Below the pieces are notes generated by a model, which searched no databases, was not told where the DNA came from, and was given only the letters and a program-made list of their open reading frames with translations. A stretch of DNA of 64,000 nucleotides from positions 2,170,001 to 2,234,000 of the forward strand of contig JAHBVO010000001.1 of NCBI GenBank assembly GCA_019637435.1, read 5' to 3'. The stretch comes from Candidatus Obscuribacterales bacterium. GTDB lineage: Bacteria > Cyanobacteriota > Vampirovibrionia > Obscuribacterales > Obscuribacteraceae. Both the position numbers and the translations under genes were made by a program. Position 1 is the first letter of the stretch, and the number at the start of each line of letters is the position of its first letter. Positions 34,416-42,777 of this stretch are shown in pieces.

Positions 34416-34470
34416 GTTCCTCTACCCAGCGACAAACTTTGCTGCCGGGCAAAAGGTTCCAAAGTCGGCG

Positions 34471-37113
34471 CTAAAACCAGAATTTAGTTTTCTTGGTCCA
34501 CTCACTGCCAGGGAAGTTCTTGTGCAATGCTTGAAACGCTTGCTTTGAATATGCAGTAGTCTTATCATCGGTGTTGCCGTAGCGCGTCGTAGTGACGACG
34601 AGGTGAAGCATCTCTGCCAGACGAGGATCTTTAGGATTTGCCTTAGAGAGTGCGAGCACTCTCTGTGCCAGGCTGTTTGGTGCGGTACCAATGGCGGTGA
34701 TAGCTGCAGTTTCCTCTTTCCCTTGCGACGACTCAGGGGCGCTCAAAAACGCTGCGTTAACTACCTTTGCCTCTGATTTCTTTTCTTCGTCATCGTCCGC
34801 ATACATATTTCGCGGCGATTCCGGCATGCTTGCATCCCACCAGTTATTTCGATAATCATCAATCTTGTCGAAAGCGGTCTCTCTGGGAAGGCCAGGTGTC
34901 ACATAAGGTCGCATGCCCGGATTGCGCAATATAGTCAGCAGTGCGGCATATTCTTTATCAGTTCCAGACTTCGCCGTATCATAGGCTGTGAGCGATTTGC
35001 TCAGCTGCGGTCTGAGCTTGGAGAGCACCGGCGATAGTGTCATCGCCATCTTCTCATTTTTCAACAAAACGCTGCGAACCCAGCCGGCTTGCGCAAGGTC
35101 TAGACGAACTGTTGCAGGGAGACCTGGGTTGGTTGCTAGCGACACATATGTCTGCAGCGGGGTAATCTTATTGACTATGTTTGCCGACTCGTCGGTGAGG
35201 CAGCCTGTGTACTTGAAATAATCGTTGATGGGAGTAAGCTTCACTGGGCCTGGCTCGAAATCACTATCTGTGTCCGGTAGCTCATTTGAATCATAATCCC
35301 AGGCGATTACGGCAGGACTGGGAGCGGCAAATTTGACGAATTCCGCGAGCGAACCTGCGCACGCGACGCCCATCTCGAACAGCCCATTGCGCGCACTCGG
35401 TGGGAGTTTCGCTCCGATTTCCGTTAAGAGTGTGTTGATGCGCGCGGCCGCTTCCTTCGGTTTATTCTCGTCTATAAGTAGTCGGATTTGATGATACTGA
35501 AGCGTTATGTACGCCGGCGAGTTGGACGTGACTTTCTCTGCCTCTGCAAGCACCACCGCTTTATTCGGGTCTGTTGCTTCAATTTTGGACATTACTGAGA
35601 CTAACCACGGTAGTGACTTTGACTTTTGCCATTCGTCCATGGCTTGCTTTAGAGATTCTTTCTTCGAATCCTGATAGTTCAAAATCCACTTGGTCATATC
35701 GTCATCCAGAATAACGTCCGCCGCTGACGGCAGCTTCTTATCACCTGCGTTGGTGGCTGTAGCGACTACATGAGTGGCTACTTTAGTTTGCGATACGTTG
35801 GCGCTGTCGGTTTTAGTGCAAGCTACCACTCCACATGACAGAACCGAGAACGTCAAGGCAAGTGCAATCGTTGAGTTCTGAGATAGGTTAATATGCTTCT
35901 CTTTGGTGCGCCACCAGAGACGGTGCATGCCGAAGAGCCCAAGTACTCCGAGGGCGGCTACGCTCAGTAAGGTATTCTCCGGCGCCGATGCATCATTATT
36001 GAGCGTGTCGTCTATGCGCATGCTAGTTGGTGTGTTAGAAGTTTGCTTCTCTAACACTTTGTCTAGCAGGAGCGTATAGTCTCCTAGCGCTTCGGTCAGA
36101 TCTTCTCCGGAGGATGTCGCGAGGAGAGCTCCTACAACTTCTTTAGCTCTGCCCGATGGATTCAGGCGGAAGTCGACAAAGCTCATCAATCTTTTCGCAG
36201 CCGCATGCATGCTCGCCGTTTCTTTCGATTTAAGAACTTTTTCGAGTAGCATCTTCGCTCGCTGCAAATCTTCTGCGGAAACGACGTCTCCAATTGTTGC
36301 CTTACGGCAGAAAGAACGTGCAGCCAGGTAGTTGCCCCACTGCTGCCAGGACGAAGACGAGTCTGCCGCAATAGCCTGGAACTTTTCGGCGGCAGCGTCG
36401 AAACGCTTGGAGTAAAAATCCTCACAGGCACTTTGATATTTTGAGTCATCTGAAGCGCCCGCGGCCGCCACAGATTCCGTCGATTCTTTTTTTGCTGTTG
36501 AGCTATTGTCGCTTTCTGAACTTATGCCGAAAATTGCATCCTGAGCTGTCAACCAGTCTTTGACTTTCTGGTCACCAGCGCCATATTTTTCGATCTTGGA
36601 TCTGAGCGTGGCGGTAGCGGTATTGAACGCGTCGGCATTGTATGTGAGATAACCCATATAGCCGTTGGTGTCGTATGCATTGACGTCTTTGGCTTTGACG
36701 TTTAAAACCTTGTTGCGCTCATTTGTCCATGCTTTCAGTGCAATTTGAACATCTACATCGAGCGCTTCCAATCTGCGGTCCCAGAGGGCGACGAATGCCT
36801 TCTGGTCGGCCGGGCTGCTCTTCACTCCTGCCAGATATCGGTAACCCACAACAAGAAAAGACCTTGCGTAGTGGGGGTTTAGTACACCTAATTCTCCGGC
36901 GGCAAACCGCTTCATCGGGAAATCCGGATGGTTGCTTGTGACGAACACTGCGATTTTTGAAAAGGGTCCGCAGGCATCAGTTGATTGGGCTGCCACCGCT
37001 GATAGTGCGCAGGCAATCGCGATGGAGGTGATTGAGTTTCTGTTACGAGCGAAAAACGTTGTGTTTATGGGAGCTTTATCGCTTGCAAGTTTCTCAACCC
37101 GATTGATTCTCAT
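34471..37113 (-). CDS. Large exported or membrane-anchored TPR-like protein, unknown function
   Basis: About 880 residues from the ATG at 37113, which overlaps the stop of the DUF3142 gene (ATGA) and has AGGTAGGA upstream. The N-terminus has a hydrophobic export segment (SITSIAIACALSAVAAQST) directly followed by DACGPF, a cysteine that could be a processing or disulfide site. Helical repeats with TPR character follow (SACEDFYSKRFDAAAEKFQA). A mid-protein hydrophobic segment (VLSCGVVACTKTD) contains a second possible lipobox, and a long helical C-terminal half ends in a TPR-like YSKQAFQALHKNFPGSEW. Both halves resemble soluble periplasmic helical proteins. No enzyme motif was seen; coupling suggests a partnership with the DUF3142 lipoprotein. 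Confidence 0.7.
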   Translation of the reverse strand: MRINRVEKLASDKAPINTTFFARNRNSITSIAIACALSAVAAQSTDACGPFSKIAVFVTSNHPDFPMKRFAAGELGVLNPHYARSFLVVGYRYLAGVKSSPADQKAFVALWDRRLEALDVDVQIALKAWTNERNKVLNVKAKDVNAYDTNGYMGYLTYNADAFNTATATLRSKIEKYGAGDQKVKDWLTAQDAIFGISSESDNSSTAKKESTESVAAAGASDDSKYQSACEDFYSKRFDAAAEKFQAIAADSSSSWQQWGNYLAARSFCRKATIGDVVSAEDLQRAKMLLEKVLKSKETASMHAAAKRLMSFVDFRLNPSGRAKEVVGALLATSSGEDLTEALGDYTLLLDKVLEKQTSNTPTSMRIDDTLNNDASAPENTLLSVAALGVLGLFGMHRLWWRTKEKHINLSQNSTIALALTFSVLSCGVVACTKTDSANVSQTKVATHVVATATNAGDKKLPSAADVILDDDMTKWILNYQDSKKESLKQAMDEWQKSKSLPWLVSVMSKIEATDPNKAVVLAEAEKVTSNSPAYITLQYHQIRLLIDENKPKEAAARINTLLTEIGAKLPPSARNGLFEMGVACAGSLAEFVKFAAPSPAVIAWDYDSNELPDTDSDFEPGPVKLTPINDYFKYTGCLTDESANIVNKITPLQTYVSLATNPGLPATVRLDLAQAGWVRSVLLKNEKMAMTLSPVLSKLRPQLSKSLTAYDTAKSGTDKEYAALLTILRNPGMRPYVTPGLPRETAFDKIDDYRNNWWDASMPESPRNMYADDDEEKKSEAKVVNAAFLSAPESSQGKEETAAITAIGTAPNSLAQRVLALSKANPKDPRLAEMLHLVVTTTRYGNTDDKTTAYSKQAFQALHKNFPGSEWTKKTKFWF

Positions 37114-37934
37114 ATCATTCCTACCTTTCGCAGAAGCTGTTCCATGTGATCTTTGGTCCACGTCCGCGCCGAAAAGAGATATAATCGGCGCCCATCTAAA
37201 AGTGCTCGTCTATCGTTCTCGGAAATCAGCTCCGTTATTTCGGAGCTGCTGTCCGCCAGACCTATTGCCTTTTCCTTTGAAAAACTCTCAACTTTTTTTC
37301 CAGCCCTCAGGTAGTGAGCGACCTGTTTACTGTCCGCACCCATGCTGAAGAACATGGGCACAATCTCATCGGCTGAGGTGCCAGTTAGCCAACGATCGCC
37401 GGTGCACCAGGATGCAAGCGCGGTCATCGATAATGTTTTGTCTGCAGGGATGTTCTCTCGTAGTTTCGTCAACAAGCGTTTGTAGAAATCGCGCTCCGAC
37501 AGTTTTGCATCGAAATCAATTTGAACGTCGCGAACTCCAGGCAGTTTAGAAACTTTTATCACGGTCGCCAAAATGCGGTCCATTTGAGCTGAATCTAGAG
37601 TCGGTTTATTGCTTTTCCTGCTTTCAATACGGATGACGGCGGTTAAGAACGTATCGGAATTTACCTTAAATGGCTGTAGCCGAGGTTTTGCCCACACCTT
37701 ATCGTCGTAGAGTGTGAGAGTTTCGGCCAAAAATGCTATGCCGATTTGCTGCGAATTAATCCATCGCAGATCGCCAGGTGCTTCCCACGCCCAGAGCATG
37801 ATTCTAGGTTTCGAGCCCTCACTGGAAAAGCGAGGACTCTCGATTTTATTGCTGAAATTGCATCCCGATATTGCCAGGCAAATTGGCAGTATGAGGAGTG
37901 CTAACAGCGCTAGTTTGCGTGCAGGTTTCAGCAT
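37110..37934 (-). CDS. DUF3142 lipoprotein
   Basis: 274 residues with a lipoprotein signal ending in the lipobox ISGC (Cys near residue 25). The body follows the DUF3142 pattern: MLWAWEAPGDLRWINSQQIG, IAFLAETLTLYDD, RLQPFKVNSDTFLTAVIRIE, the acidic strand VQIDFDAKLSERDFYKRLL, then LSMTALASWCTGDRWL and DEIVPMFFSMG. The QxDxDA and ASWC features recall a TIM-barrel glycoside-hydrolase-like family, but no activity is established. It overlaps the downstream large protein by four bases. Confidence 0.85.
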   Translation of the reverse strand: MLKPARKLALLALLILPICLAISGCNFSNKIESPRFSSEGSKPRIMLWAWEAPGDLRWINSQQIGIAFLAETLTLYDDKVWAKPRLQPFKVNSDTFLTAVIRIESRKSNKPTLDSAQMDRILATVIKVSKLPGVRDVQIDFDAKLSERDFYKRLLTKLRENIPADKTLSMTALASWCTGDRWLTGTSADEIVPMFFSMGADSKQVAHYLRAGKKVESFSKEKAIGLADSSSEITELISENDRRALLDGRRLYLFSARTWTKDHMEQLLRKVGMI

Positions 37935-37962
37935 GGTCGTAGCTTACCAGAACTGCTAACCG

Positions 37963-38577
37963 TCAGCTGTGGTTATGCTTTGGAATATCAAACTTTTTAC
38001 GTAGATTTTCGTCTAGCTTTTTATTTGCGTCATCAAGATTTTCGATCCGCTCTTTAGCGGATGCTTTAGCTGCTAGATCAGTACTTTTGACCTCGCCTGA
38101 ATTAAGGCATTCACTGAAACTTTTTTCCATCTCGTTGAAATATTGTACATACCCTTGTTGCAGAGCGCGAACCTCCGGGGGTGGTGTCAGTGCGCTCAGT
38201 GCTGCTGCTGCAGTTGCATATTTCTCGACCATTCGTTTGACAAACTTCTCGGCGCTGGTGGACAGTGTCCCACCAGATTTGAGCGCTTTCTTCAACGCTG
38301 AGCCATATTTCAATTTTTCGACGAGCGACATCTCTGCGTCATTACGGATTTGGTCGTATTTATCGAACCATTCCGTGATGGCTGGGTTTTGAGCGGTCAG
38401 TTCGCCCGTTTCTTTGGAAACTGCGGGTTCCGAATCATCTGCGAATACTGCGCCCTGATTGCAGGAAGTACCCAAAATCAGCGCGACGACAATCGACAAG
38501 GCAATTCGCGTTGCGGCTTCTATGAGCCGAGATAAATAGGCAAGGGGCGAGAGAACTCGTATGGTCTTACTATGCAT
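37963..38577 (-). CDS. Putative lipoprotein, helical, unknown function
   Basis: About 204 residues from the ATG at 38577 (AGG upstream); ATGs at 38601 and further upstream remain possible. A long N-terminal region ends in a hydrophobic segment and lipobox-like LGTSC. The mature part is alpha-helical and charged: ITEWFDKYDQIRNDAEMSLV, then an Ala-rich helix (YATAAAALSALTPPPEV), then Lys/Glu-rich helices. It could be a periplasmic coiled-coil or DUF4142-like protein, but I do not recognise it. It is followed 28 bases later by the DUF3142 operon on the same strand. Confidence 0.55.
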   Translation of the reverse strand: MHSKTIRVLSPLAYLSRLIEAATRIALSIVVALILGTSCNQGAVFADDSEPAVSKETGELTAQNPAITEWFDKYDQIRNDAEMSLVEKLKYGSALKKALKSGGTLSTSAEKFVKRMVEKYATAAAALSALTPPPEVRALQQGYVQYFNEMEKSFSECLNSGEVKSTDLAAKASAKERIENLDDANKKLDENLRKKFDIPKHNHS

Positions 38578-38643
38578 GCGGACCTGTAATGTTACTGGCA
38601 TGATTCTAGCACAAGCGAGACCTGTTGCCATTCTGTACAGTGT

Positions 38644-39327
38644 TCAGCGCTCGGTGGTAAGCGAATAGCCGACACCATGAACGGTGCGAATTAAAGATGC
38701 CTGCCCCTCTGAATCAATCTGAGTCCTTATTCGGTTGATGTGTTTTCGCACCACATCTGGTGAAGCGTCGGTACTCGAAGACCAGATCCTATCAATGAGC
38801 GCTTCCGCGCTGAAGACCTTGTTAGGGTAGGTCAAAAACAGTTCCAAGATTGCAAAATCTTTGGGCATGAGCTTCAGCTCCTTGCCGTTTTTTGTGACCA
38901 GCTTGGTTTCTTTATTCAGCACCACGTCGCCGATTGATAAACAATCTGTTGGTGCGCTGGCATTCGGTGCTCGCCGGATGAGCGATTTGATCCGAACTGC
39001 GAGTTCTCGCAGCTCGAACGGCTTTGTCAAATAGTCGTCGGCTCCGGCGTCAAAGCCGGATTCCTTGTCTTCGATATCGCGCCTGCCCGTCAGCATGATA
39101 ACTGGCGTCACCCCACCCTGGGAGCGGAATTGCTTGACGATTTCGATGCCGGTCATTTTCGGTAGAACCCAATCAAGCACAATTACGTCGTACTCGTAGG
39201 CGCGCAAGTATCCAAGCGCCTCAATCCCGTCCATCGCGCAATCGACGTTGTATTGATGCGATTCGAGCAGATCGCGAATGTTTTCGCTCAAATCGGCGTT
39301 GTCTTCGACTACCAGAATCTTCGCCAT
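38644..39327 (-). CDS. OmpR-family response regulator
   Basis: 227 residues. Receiver: ILVVEDNADLSENI with the acidic pair, phosphoacceptor Asp in VIVLDWVLPKMTGIEIV (near residue 53), Thr in VIMLTGRRD and Lys in YLTKPFELREL. C-terminal winged helix: LKLMPKDFAILELFLTYPNK, VFSAEALIDRIW, then DASPDVVRKHINRIRTQID and IRTVHGVGYSL. It is divergent from a sensor histidine kinase starting 85 bases away; together they probably form a two-component pair. Confidence 0.93.
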   Translation of the reverse strand: MAKILVVEDNADLSENIRDLLESHQYNVDCAMDGIEALGYLRAYEYDVIVLDWVLPKMTGIEIVKQFRSQGGVTPVIMLTGRRDIEDKESGFDAGADDYLTKPFELRELAVRIKSLIRRAPNASAPTDCLSIGDVVLNKETKLVTKNGKELKLMPKDFAILELFLTYPNKVFSAEALIDRIWSSSTDASPDVVRKHINRIRTQIDSEGQASLIRTVHGVGYSLTTER

Positions 39328-39412
39328 GGTTCCCCGTCCGTTGGCAATTCCACTTGGGCACTGACAATCATATACAATAATCGCATCCGAATTAGGACTT
39401 CAGGATAAGAAT

Positions 39413-40849
39413 TTGAGCGGCAAAAGACAATTCACGCTCGTCGATAAGTTTGTTGTGACGGCAGCCGTGCCGCTCGTCTTTGTTTTTCTTTTGCTCGTTC
39501 TCATTGTGATTTTGCGTCATCAAGTAGAGCTGGACGCAAGGCAGAACGATCGGTCCAAACACCTGATCGCAAAAACAAGCGCTGTTATCGAAGAATGCAA
39601 CGACGTCGGAGTAGCGTTTATCATCTACGACGCCCAGACAAAGCCTTTCTTCGAGGAGCGTTTCGTTAATTCGGTCGCGAAGCTGCGCGCCAGCTACCAT
39701 TCTCTCGCACACATTGCAAAGGACTATCCCCGTTACGAGCCCATTGTCAAGGCTACACGACAGGATGCGGAAGAGGCACTCGACATTTTAGCGAGACGCA
39801 AGGCGATAATTGACGCTGGTGGACGACTTGAAATCACTGAGGCACTAAACCTTCAAGATCAACTCAAGCACATCGAGAAAGAACTCGACACTATCATCGC
39901 TGACGAGCGCGCAGCGCAACAAGAGCTGCGCGAAACGCAACGCTCCGGACAGTGGCTCGGCATCGCAATTGTGCTGGCATTTTTTGCTGTTACGATTGGT
40001 ATTGCGCTGGTGTTTGCTTTTCGTCGAAGCACGGCCAACCGTTTGAATGTGCTGATGGAAAACAGCATGCGCCTCGGTGCCGAACAACCCCTGGCTCAAC
40101 GCCTTGACGGAACAGATGAAATAGCTCAGATCGACAGAGTGTTTCATGAGGCTGCTTATAAACTGGAAGAGACGACGCGCCTGCGCCAGCAGTTCGTGGC
40201 GATGATCAGTCACGATATGCGCACGCCACTAGCGGCGGTGAAGAGCACGCTTGAATTGCTTGGGGCGGGAACCTGGGGCGAGCTGTCAGAACGCGCTCAA
40301 GCAAAGGTCGGGCGCGCCGAAGAAAATTTGAAACACACGATCAACTTGATAAACAATCTGATTGATCTTGAGAAAATGCAGTCAGGGAAAATCGAAATTT
40401 CGCCCGAAGTCATTTCGCTGTGCGACTTGTTGTGGCGATGTTCGTCTCTGGTTAATCAGCTTGCAGAGAGCCGCTCCATCACAATCGAAAGTCCCGAATG
40501 CGACGTTCCTCTTTATGCTGATGAGGAGAAACTGACGCAACTGGTTATAAACTTACTCGGCAACGCAGTTAAGTTTTCGCCGGATCATTCGAAGATAAAG
40601 ATCGATGTAGCGACTGAGCGCTCGATGGTTAAGGTGTCTATAACCGACCAGGGACCGGGAATTCCTGAGGCGGAACGCCGAAAAGTCTTTGAACGCTATC
40701 ACCAGATCGCAGGCGAAAAAGCGAAAGATGGCAGCGGTTTAGGACTGGCGATTTGCAAGGCTATAGTGAAAGCTCATGATGGAGAAATCGGCGTTGACTC
40801 AGAAGTTGGGAAAGGAAGCACTTTCTGGTTCAAGCTCCCAGCGGATTGA
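39413..40849 (+). CDS. Membrane sensor histidine kinase (HAMP-HisKA-HATPase)
   Basis: 478 residues. Start is TTG at 39413 with AGGA eight bases upstream. TM1 is PLVFVFLLLVLIVIL; a 140-residue helical periplasmic sensor resembling CHASE3-type four-helix bundles follows; TM2 is WLGIAIVLAFFAVTIGIALV; then a HAMP region. HisKA has AMISHDMRTPLAAVKSTLE. The HATPase carries LLGNAVKFSPD, DQGPGIPEAE and GSGLGLAICKAIV. The opposite-strand OmpR regulator 85 bases away is the likely partner. The ligand is unknown. Confidence 0.92.
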   Translation: MSGKRQFTLVDKFVVTAAVPLVFVFLLLVLIVILRHQVELDARQNDRSKHLIAKTSAVIEECNDVGVAFIIYDAQTKPFFEERFVNSVAKLRASYHSLAHIAKDYPRYEPIVKATRQDAEEALDILARRKAIIDAGGRLEITEALNLQDQLKHIEKELDTIIADERAAQQELRETQRSGQWLGIAIVLAFFAVTIGIALVFAFRRSTANRLNVLMENSMRLGAEQPLAQRLDGTDEIAQIDRVFHEAAYKLEETTRLRQQFVAMISHDMRTPLAAVKSTLELLGAGTWGELSERAQAKVGRAEENLKHTINLINNLIDLEKMQSGKIEISPEVISLCDLLWRCSSLVNQLAESRSITIESPECDVPLYADEEKLTQLVINLLGNAVKFSPDHSKIKIDVATERSMVKVSITDQGPGIPEAERRKVFERYHQIAGEKAKDGSGLGLAICKAIVKAHDGEIGVDSEVGKGSTFWFKLPAD

Positions 40850-40857
40850 GCCCGTAA

Positions 40858-41583
40858 TTAGTTCTTGTGGACCACGAAGATCATCTCTTCTGATTTGCGG
40901 TGGTCGAAACCTCCTCCGTGCCAATCACCAAAAATGGTGTCAACTTTTAGACTTGCCTCATGGACAAACTGCTCGATTTTTTCTTTGGTCAGAAATCGCA
41001 ACTCGCTGTTAGAAACCAGCGTTTCGTCAGGGAATTGGTATATCAAGTCGAAAGTCATTTTTTCGTTTTCGTATGCGATAAATTTCCGCGATTCAACTAC
41101 TGAGCCAGTCGGCAAATCAATTCTCATCTCATAGTTCCAATGTTTCGACCAGTCGATCGCAGGATTGCGGGATTCGAATACGATTTTTCCGCCGGAGTTC
41201 AAGTGCTCGCGCATCGTCGAGAATGCGGCCCTTACGTCAGCATCTTCGAGAAGCACTTGAAACGCATGTCCTGTCATTGTTATCAAATCGAATCGCTTGC
41301 TCGATCGAAATGACTGTGCCGATGTTTGAATCCATTCGATAGCGCTTCCAAACGGTTTCTTTCGTGCTACTTCGAGCATTGCATTCGACGGGTCCGCGCC
41401 TGTGACATGATGTCCTCGTTCCGCGTAAGCGTTGCAGAGTAGTCCGGTACCGCAGCCGAGGTCCAGAATTACACGCGACGGCTCGCCGGCCAACGCTAGA
41501 TAGAAATCCCGATCAACGGACCAGGGGCTATCATAATCGTATAGTTCGGCGAGCCTCGCGCTCTGGTAGTGTTGGTCGTGTAT
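40858..41583 (-). CDS. SAM-dependent methyltransferase, start codon not canonical
   Basis: Class I methyltransferase: VILDLGCGTGLLCNAYAERG (motif I), HVTGADPSNAMLEVARKK (motif II) and FDLITMTGHAFQVL. Homologous-looking sequence extends upstream of the first possible TTG at 41493: the frame reads YQSARLAELYDYDSPWSVDR, the usual N-terminal helix of this family. In this extension there is no ATG, GTG or TTG, only an ATA at 41583 right after an in-frame stop, with GAGGAA seven bases upstream. Either ATA is used, the base should be G, or a shorter form starts at 41493. The substrate is unknown. It is convergent with the histidine kinase. Confidence 0.75.
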   Translation of the reverse strand: MHDQHYQSARLAELYDYDSPWSVDRDFYLALAGEPSRVILDLGCGTGLLCNAYAERGHHVTGADPSNAMLEVARKKPFGSAIEWIQTSAQSFRSSKRFDLITMTGHAFQVLLEDADVRAAFSTMREHLNSGGKIVFESRNPAIDWSKHWNYEMRIDLPTGSVVESRKFIAYENEKMTFDLIYQFPDETLVSNSELRFLTKEKIEQFVHEASLKVDTIFGDWHGGGFDHRKSEEMIFVVHKN

Positions 41584-41611
41584 TTAACCGTTCCTCTAGC
41601 TAGTTTTCTCG

Positions 41612-41830
41612 TCAGGCTTGAGCACGATTATTATCCACTATTTCAAGTTCAGGAAGATTTCCGAACTTCAGGTCGTAGCATTCTTGTTTGTTAGTCACAA
41701 TCGGGCCGCCTGGACCGCACTGATAGTAAGCATTGGCCTCTAGCTGCAGATTGCGCAGTGCTCCATCAGCTTGTGAGTCGGCGTAGGATTTCGTTTGGAG
41801 TTCTTGTGTTTGAGCTTCGAGTCTAGGCAT
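41612..41830 (-). CDS. Small hypothetical protein
   Basis: 72 residues from an ATG at 41830: a polar helix (RLEAQTQELQTKSYADSQAD) followed by QLEANAYYQCGPGGPIVTN and two cysteines about 13 residues apart. It lies 61 bases after the repeat protein on the same strand, possibly in one transcript. No family is recognised. Composition looks like real protein. Confidence 0.45.
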   Translation of the reverse strand: MPRLEAQTQELQTKSYADSQADGALRNLQLEANAYYQCGPGGPIVTNKQECYDLKFGNLPELEIVDNNRAQA

Positions 41831-41891
41831 TGTTGTACCCTTTTGGCGCGGGAATAGTCATGGATTCGATTTCGTGTCTACCGTCTATCTA

Positions 41892-42614
41892 TTACGGTTT
41901 CGCGAAGTACTTTTCCGCTAAACCTTTGAAAGGGTTTGGGTTTGTGCCGTCGAAGTGGCTCTTGATCCATTCCTGTTCTGCCTTCTTAGAATCCTCAACG
42001 CTCATCGCGCCGTCCGGAACTTTAAGTTTTGGTTGGCCAGGTTTCGATGAGTCCATGCTGGAATCGGGATTGCGTGCCTGGTCTTTAAGCTTATGGGCGT
42101 CTTCGAATTTTTTCTTGATCCACTCTTGCTCTGCCTTTATCGAGTCTTCTTTGCTCATCGAGCCTTCTGGAACCTTGAGTGCCTGTTCATCTTTCTGTTG
42201 GGTATTTGCATCGGACTGGTGGCGACCGCCGCGCACATGGTTTCTATCGCCGGTGTTGCCGAAGTGTTGCTCAAGCCAATCTTTGGATTTGACTTCAGCT
42301 TCGTTCGGACCACCATCGAGAGAGTTCACTGCGCCCGGATTTTTGCAGGTCACTTTGGAATCTTGGTTTTCGTCGCTGTTAGTAATAGTCAGTCCGGGTA
42401 GTAATTTGTCGGTCTTGTCGATTTCTGCTTTGGATGCCGAATTCAGGTTATTGATGCCACCGATGTAGGAGTTAAATGATTCTTGATGATTTTTGGGGGC
42501 GAGTTCTTTCATAGAAACTGATTCTTGATGTTCAAACATCGATTTGTCCTCACGGAAATAGAAGCTGGGTTTGGGTTCGTTCGCGGGAATCGCTGTGCTG
42601 TCCCGGACGAGCAT
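41892..42614 (-). CDS. Disordered acidic protein with internal repeats
   Basis: 240 residues from 42614; an internal ATG at 42539 has a better ribosome-binding site (GAGGA). No signal peptide. The C-terminal half has two clear copies of one unit: LKVPEGSMSKEDSIKAEQEW (then IKKKF) and LKVPDGAMSVEDSKKAEQEW (then IKSHF). A shorter degenerate copy (EAEVKSKDWLEQHFGNTG) comes before them. Each unit ends in a W-(I/L)-x-x-x-F helix that could be a binding motif. The rest is Asn/Asp/Ser/Lys-rich and probably unfolded. Function unknown. Confidence 0.6.
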   Translation of the reverse strand: MLVRDSTAIPANEPKPSFYFREDKSMFEHQESVSMKELAPKNHQESFNSYIGGINNLNSASKAEIDKTDKLLPGLTITNSDENQDSKVTCKNPGAVNSLDGGPNEAEVKSKDWLEQHFGNTGDRNHVRGGRHQSDANTQQKDEQALKVPEGSMSKEDSIKAEQEWIKKKFEDAHKLKDQARNPDSSMDSSKPGQPKLKVPDGAMSVEDSKKAEQEWIKSHFDGTNPNPFKGLAEKYFAKP

Positions 42615-42777
42615 GAATTTATTTCCGGCACGTGACTTTCGCGTGACGCAGAATTTCGGACAGTTTTCAGCCGTGAAAACTCTATTTGAAGACCTTTATA
42701 TGAACGACGATGACAATCGGATCTGGCGAGAGACGTAACCGCCACATGGTATCAACGCTGAACTGAAATGTTCGGCA

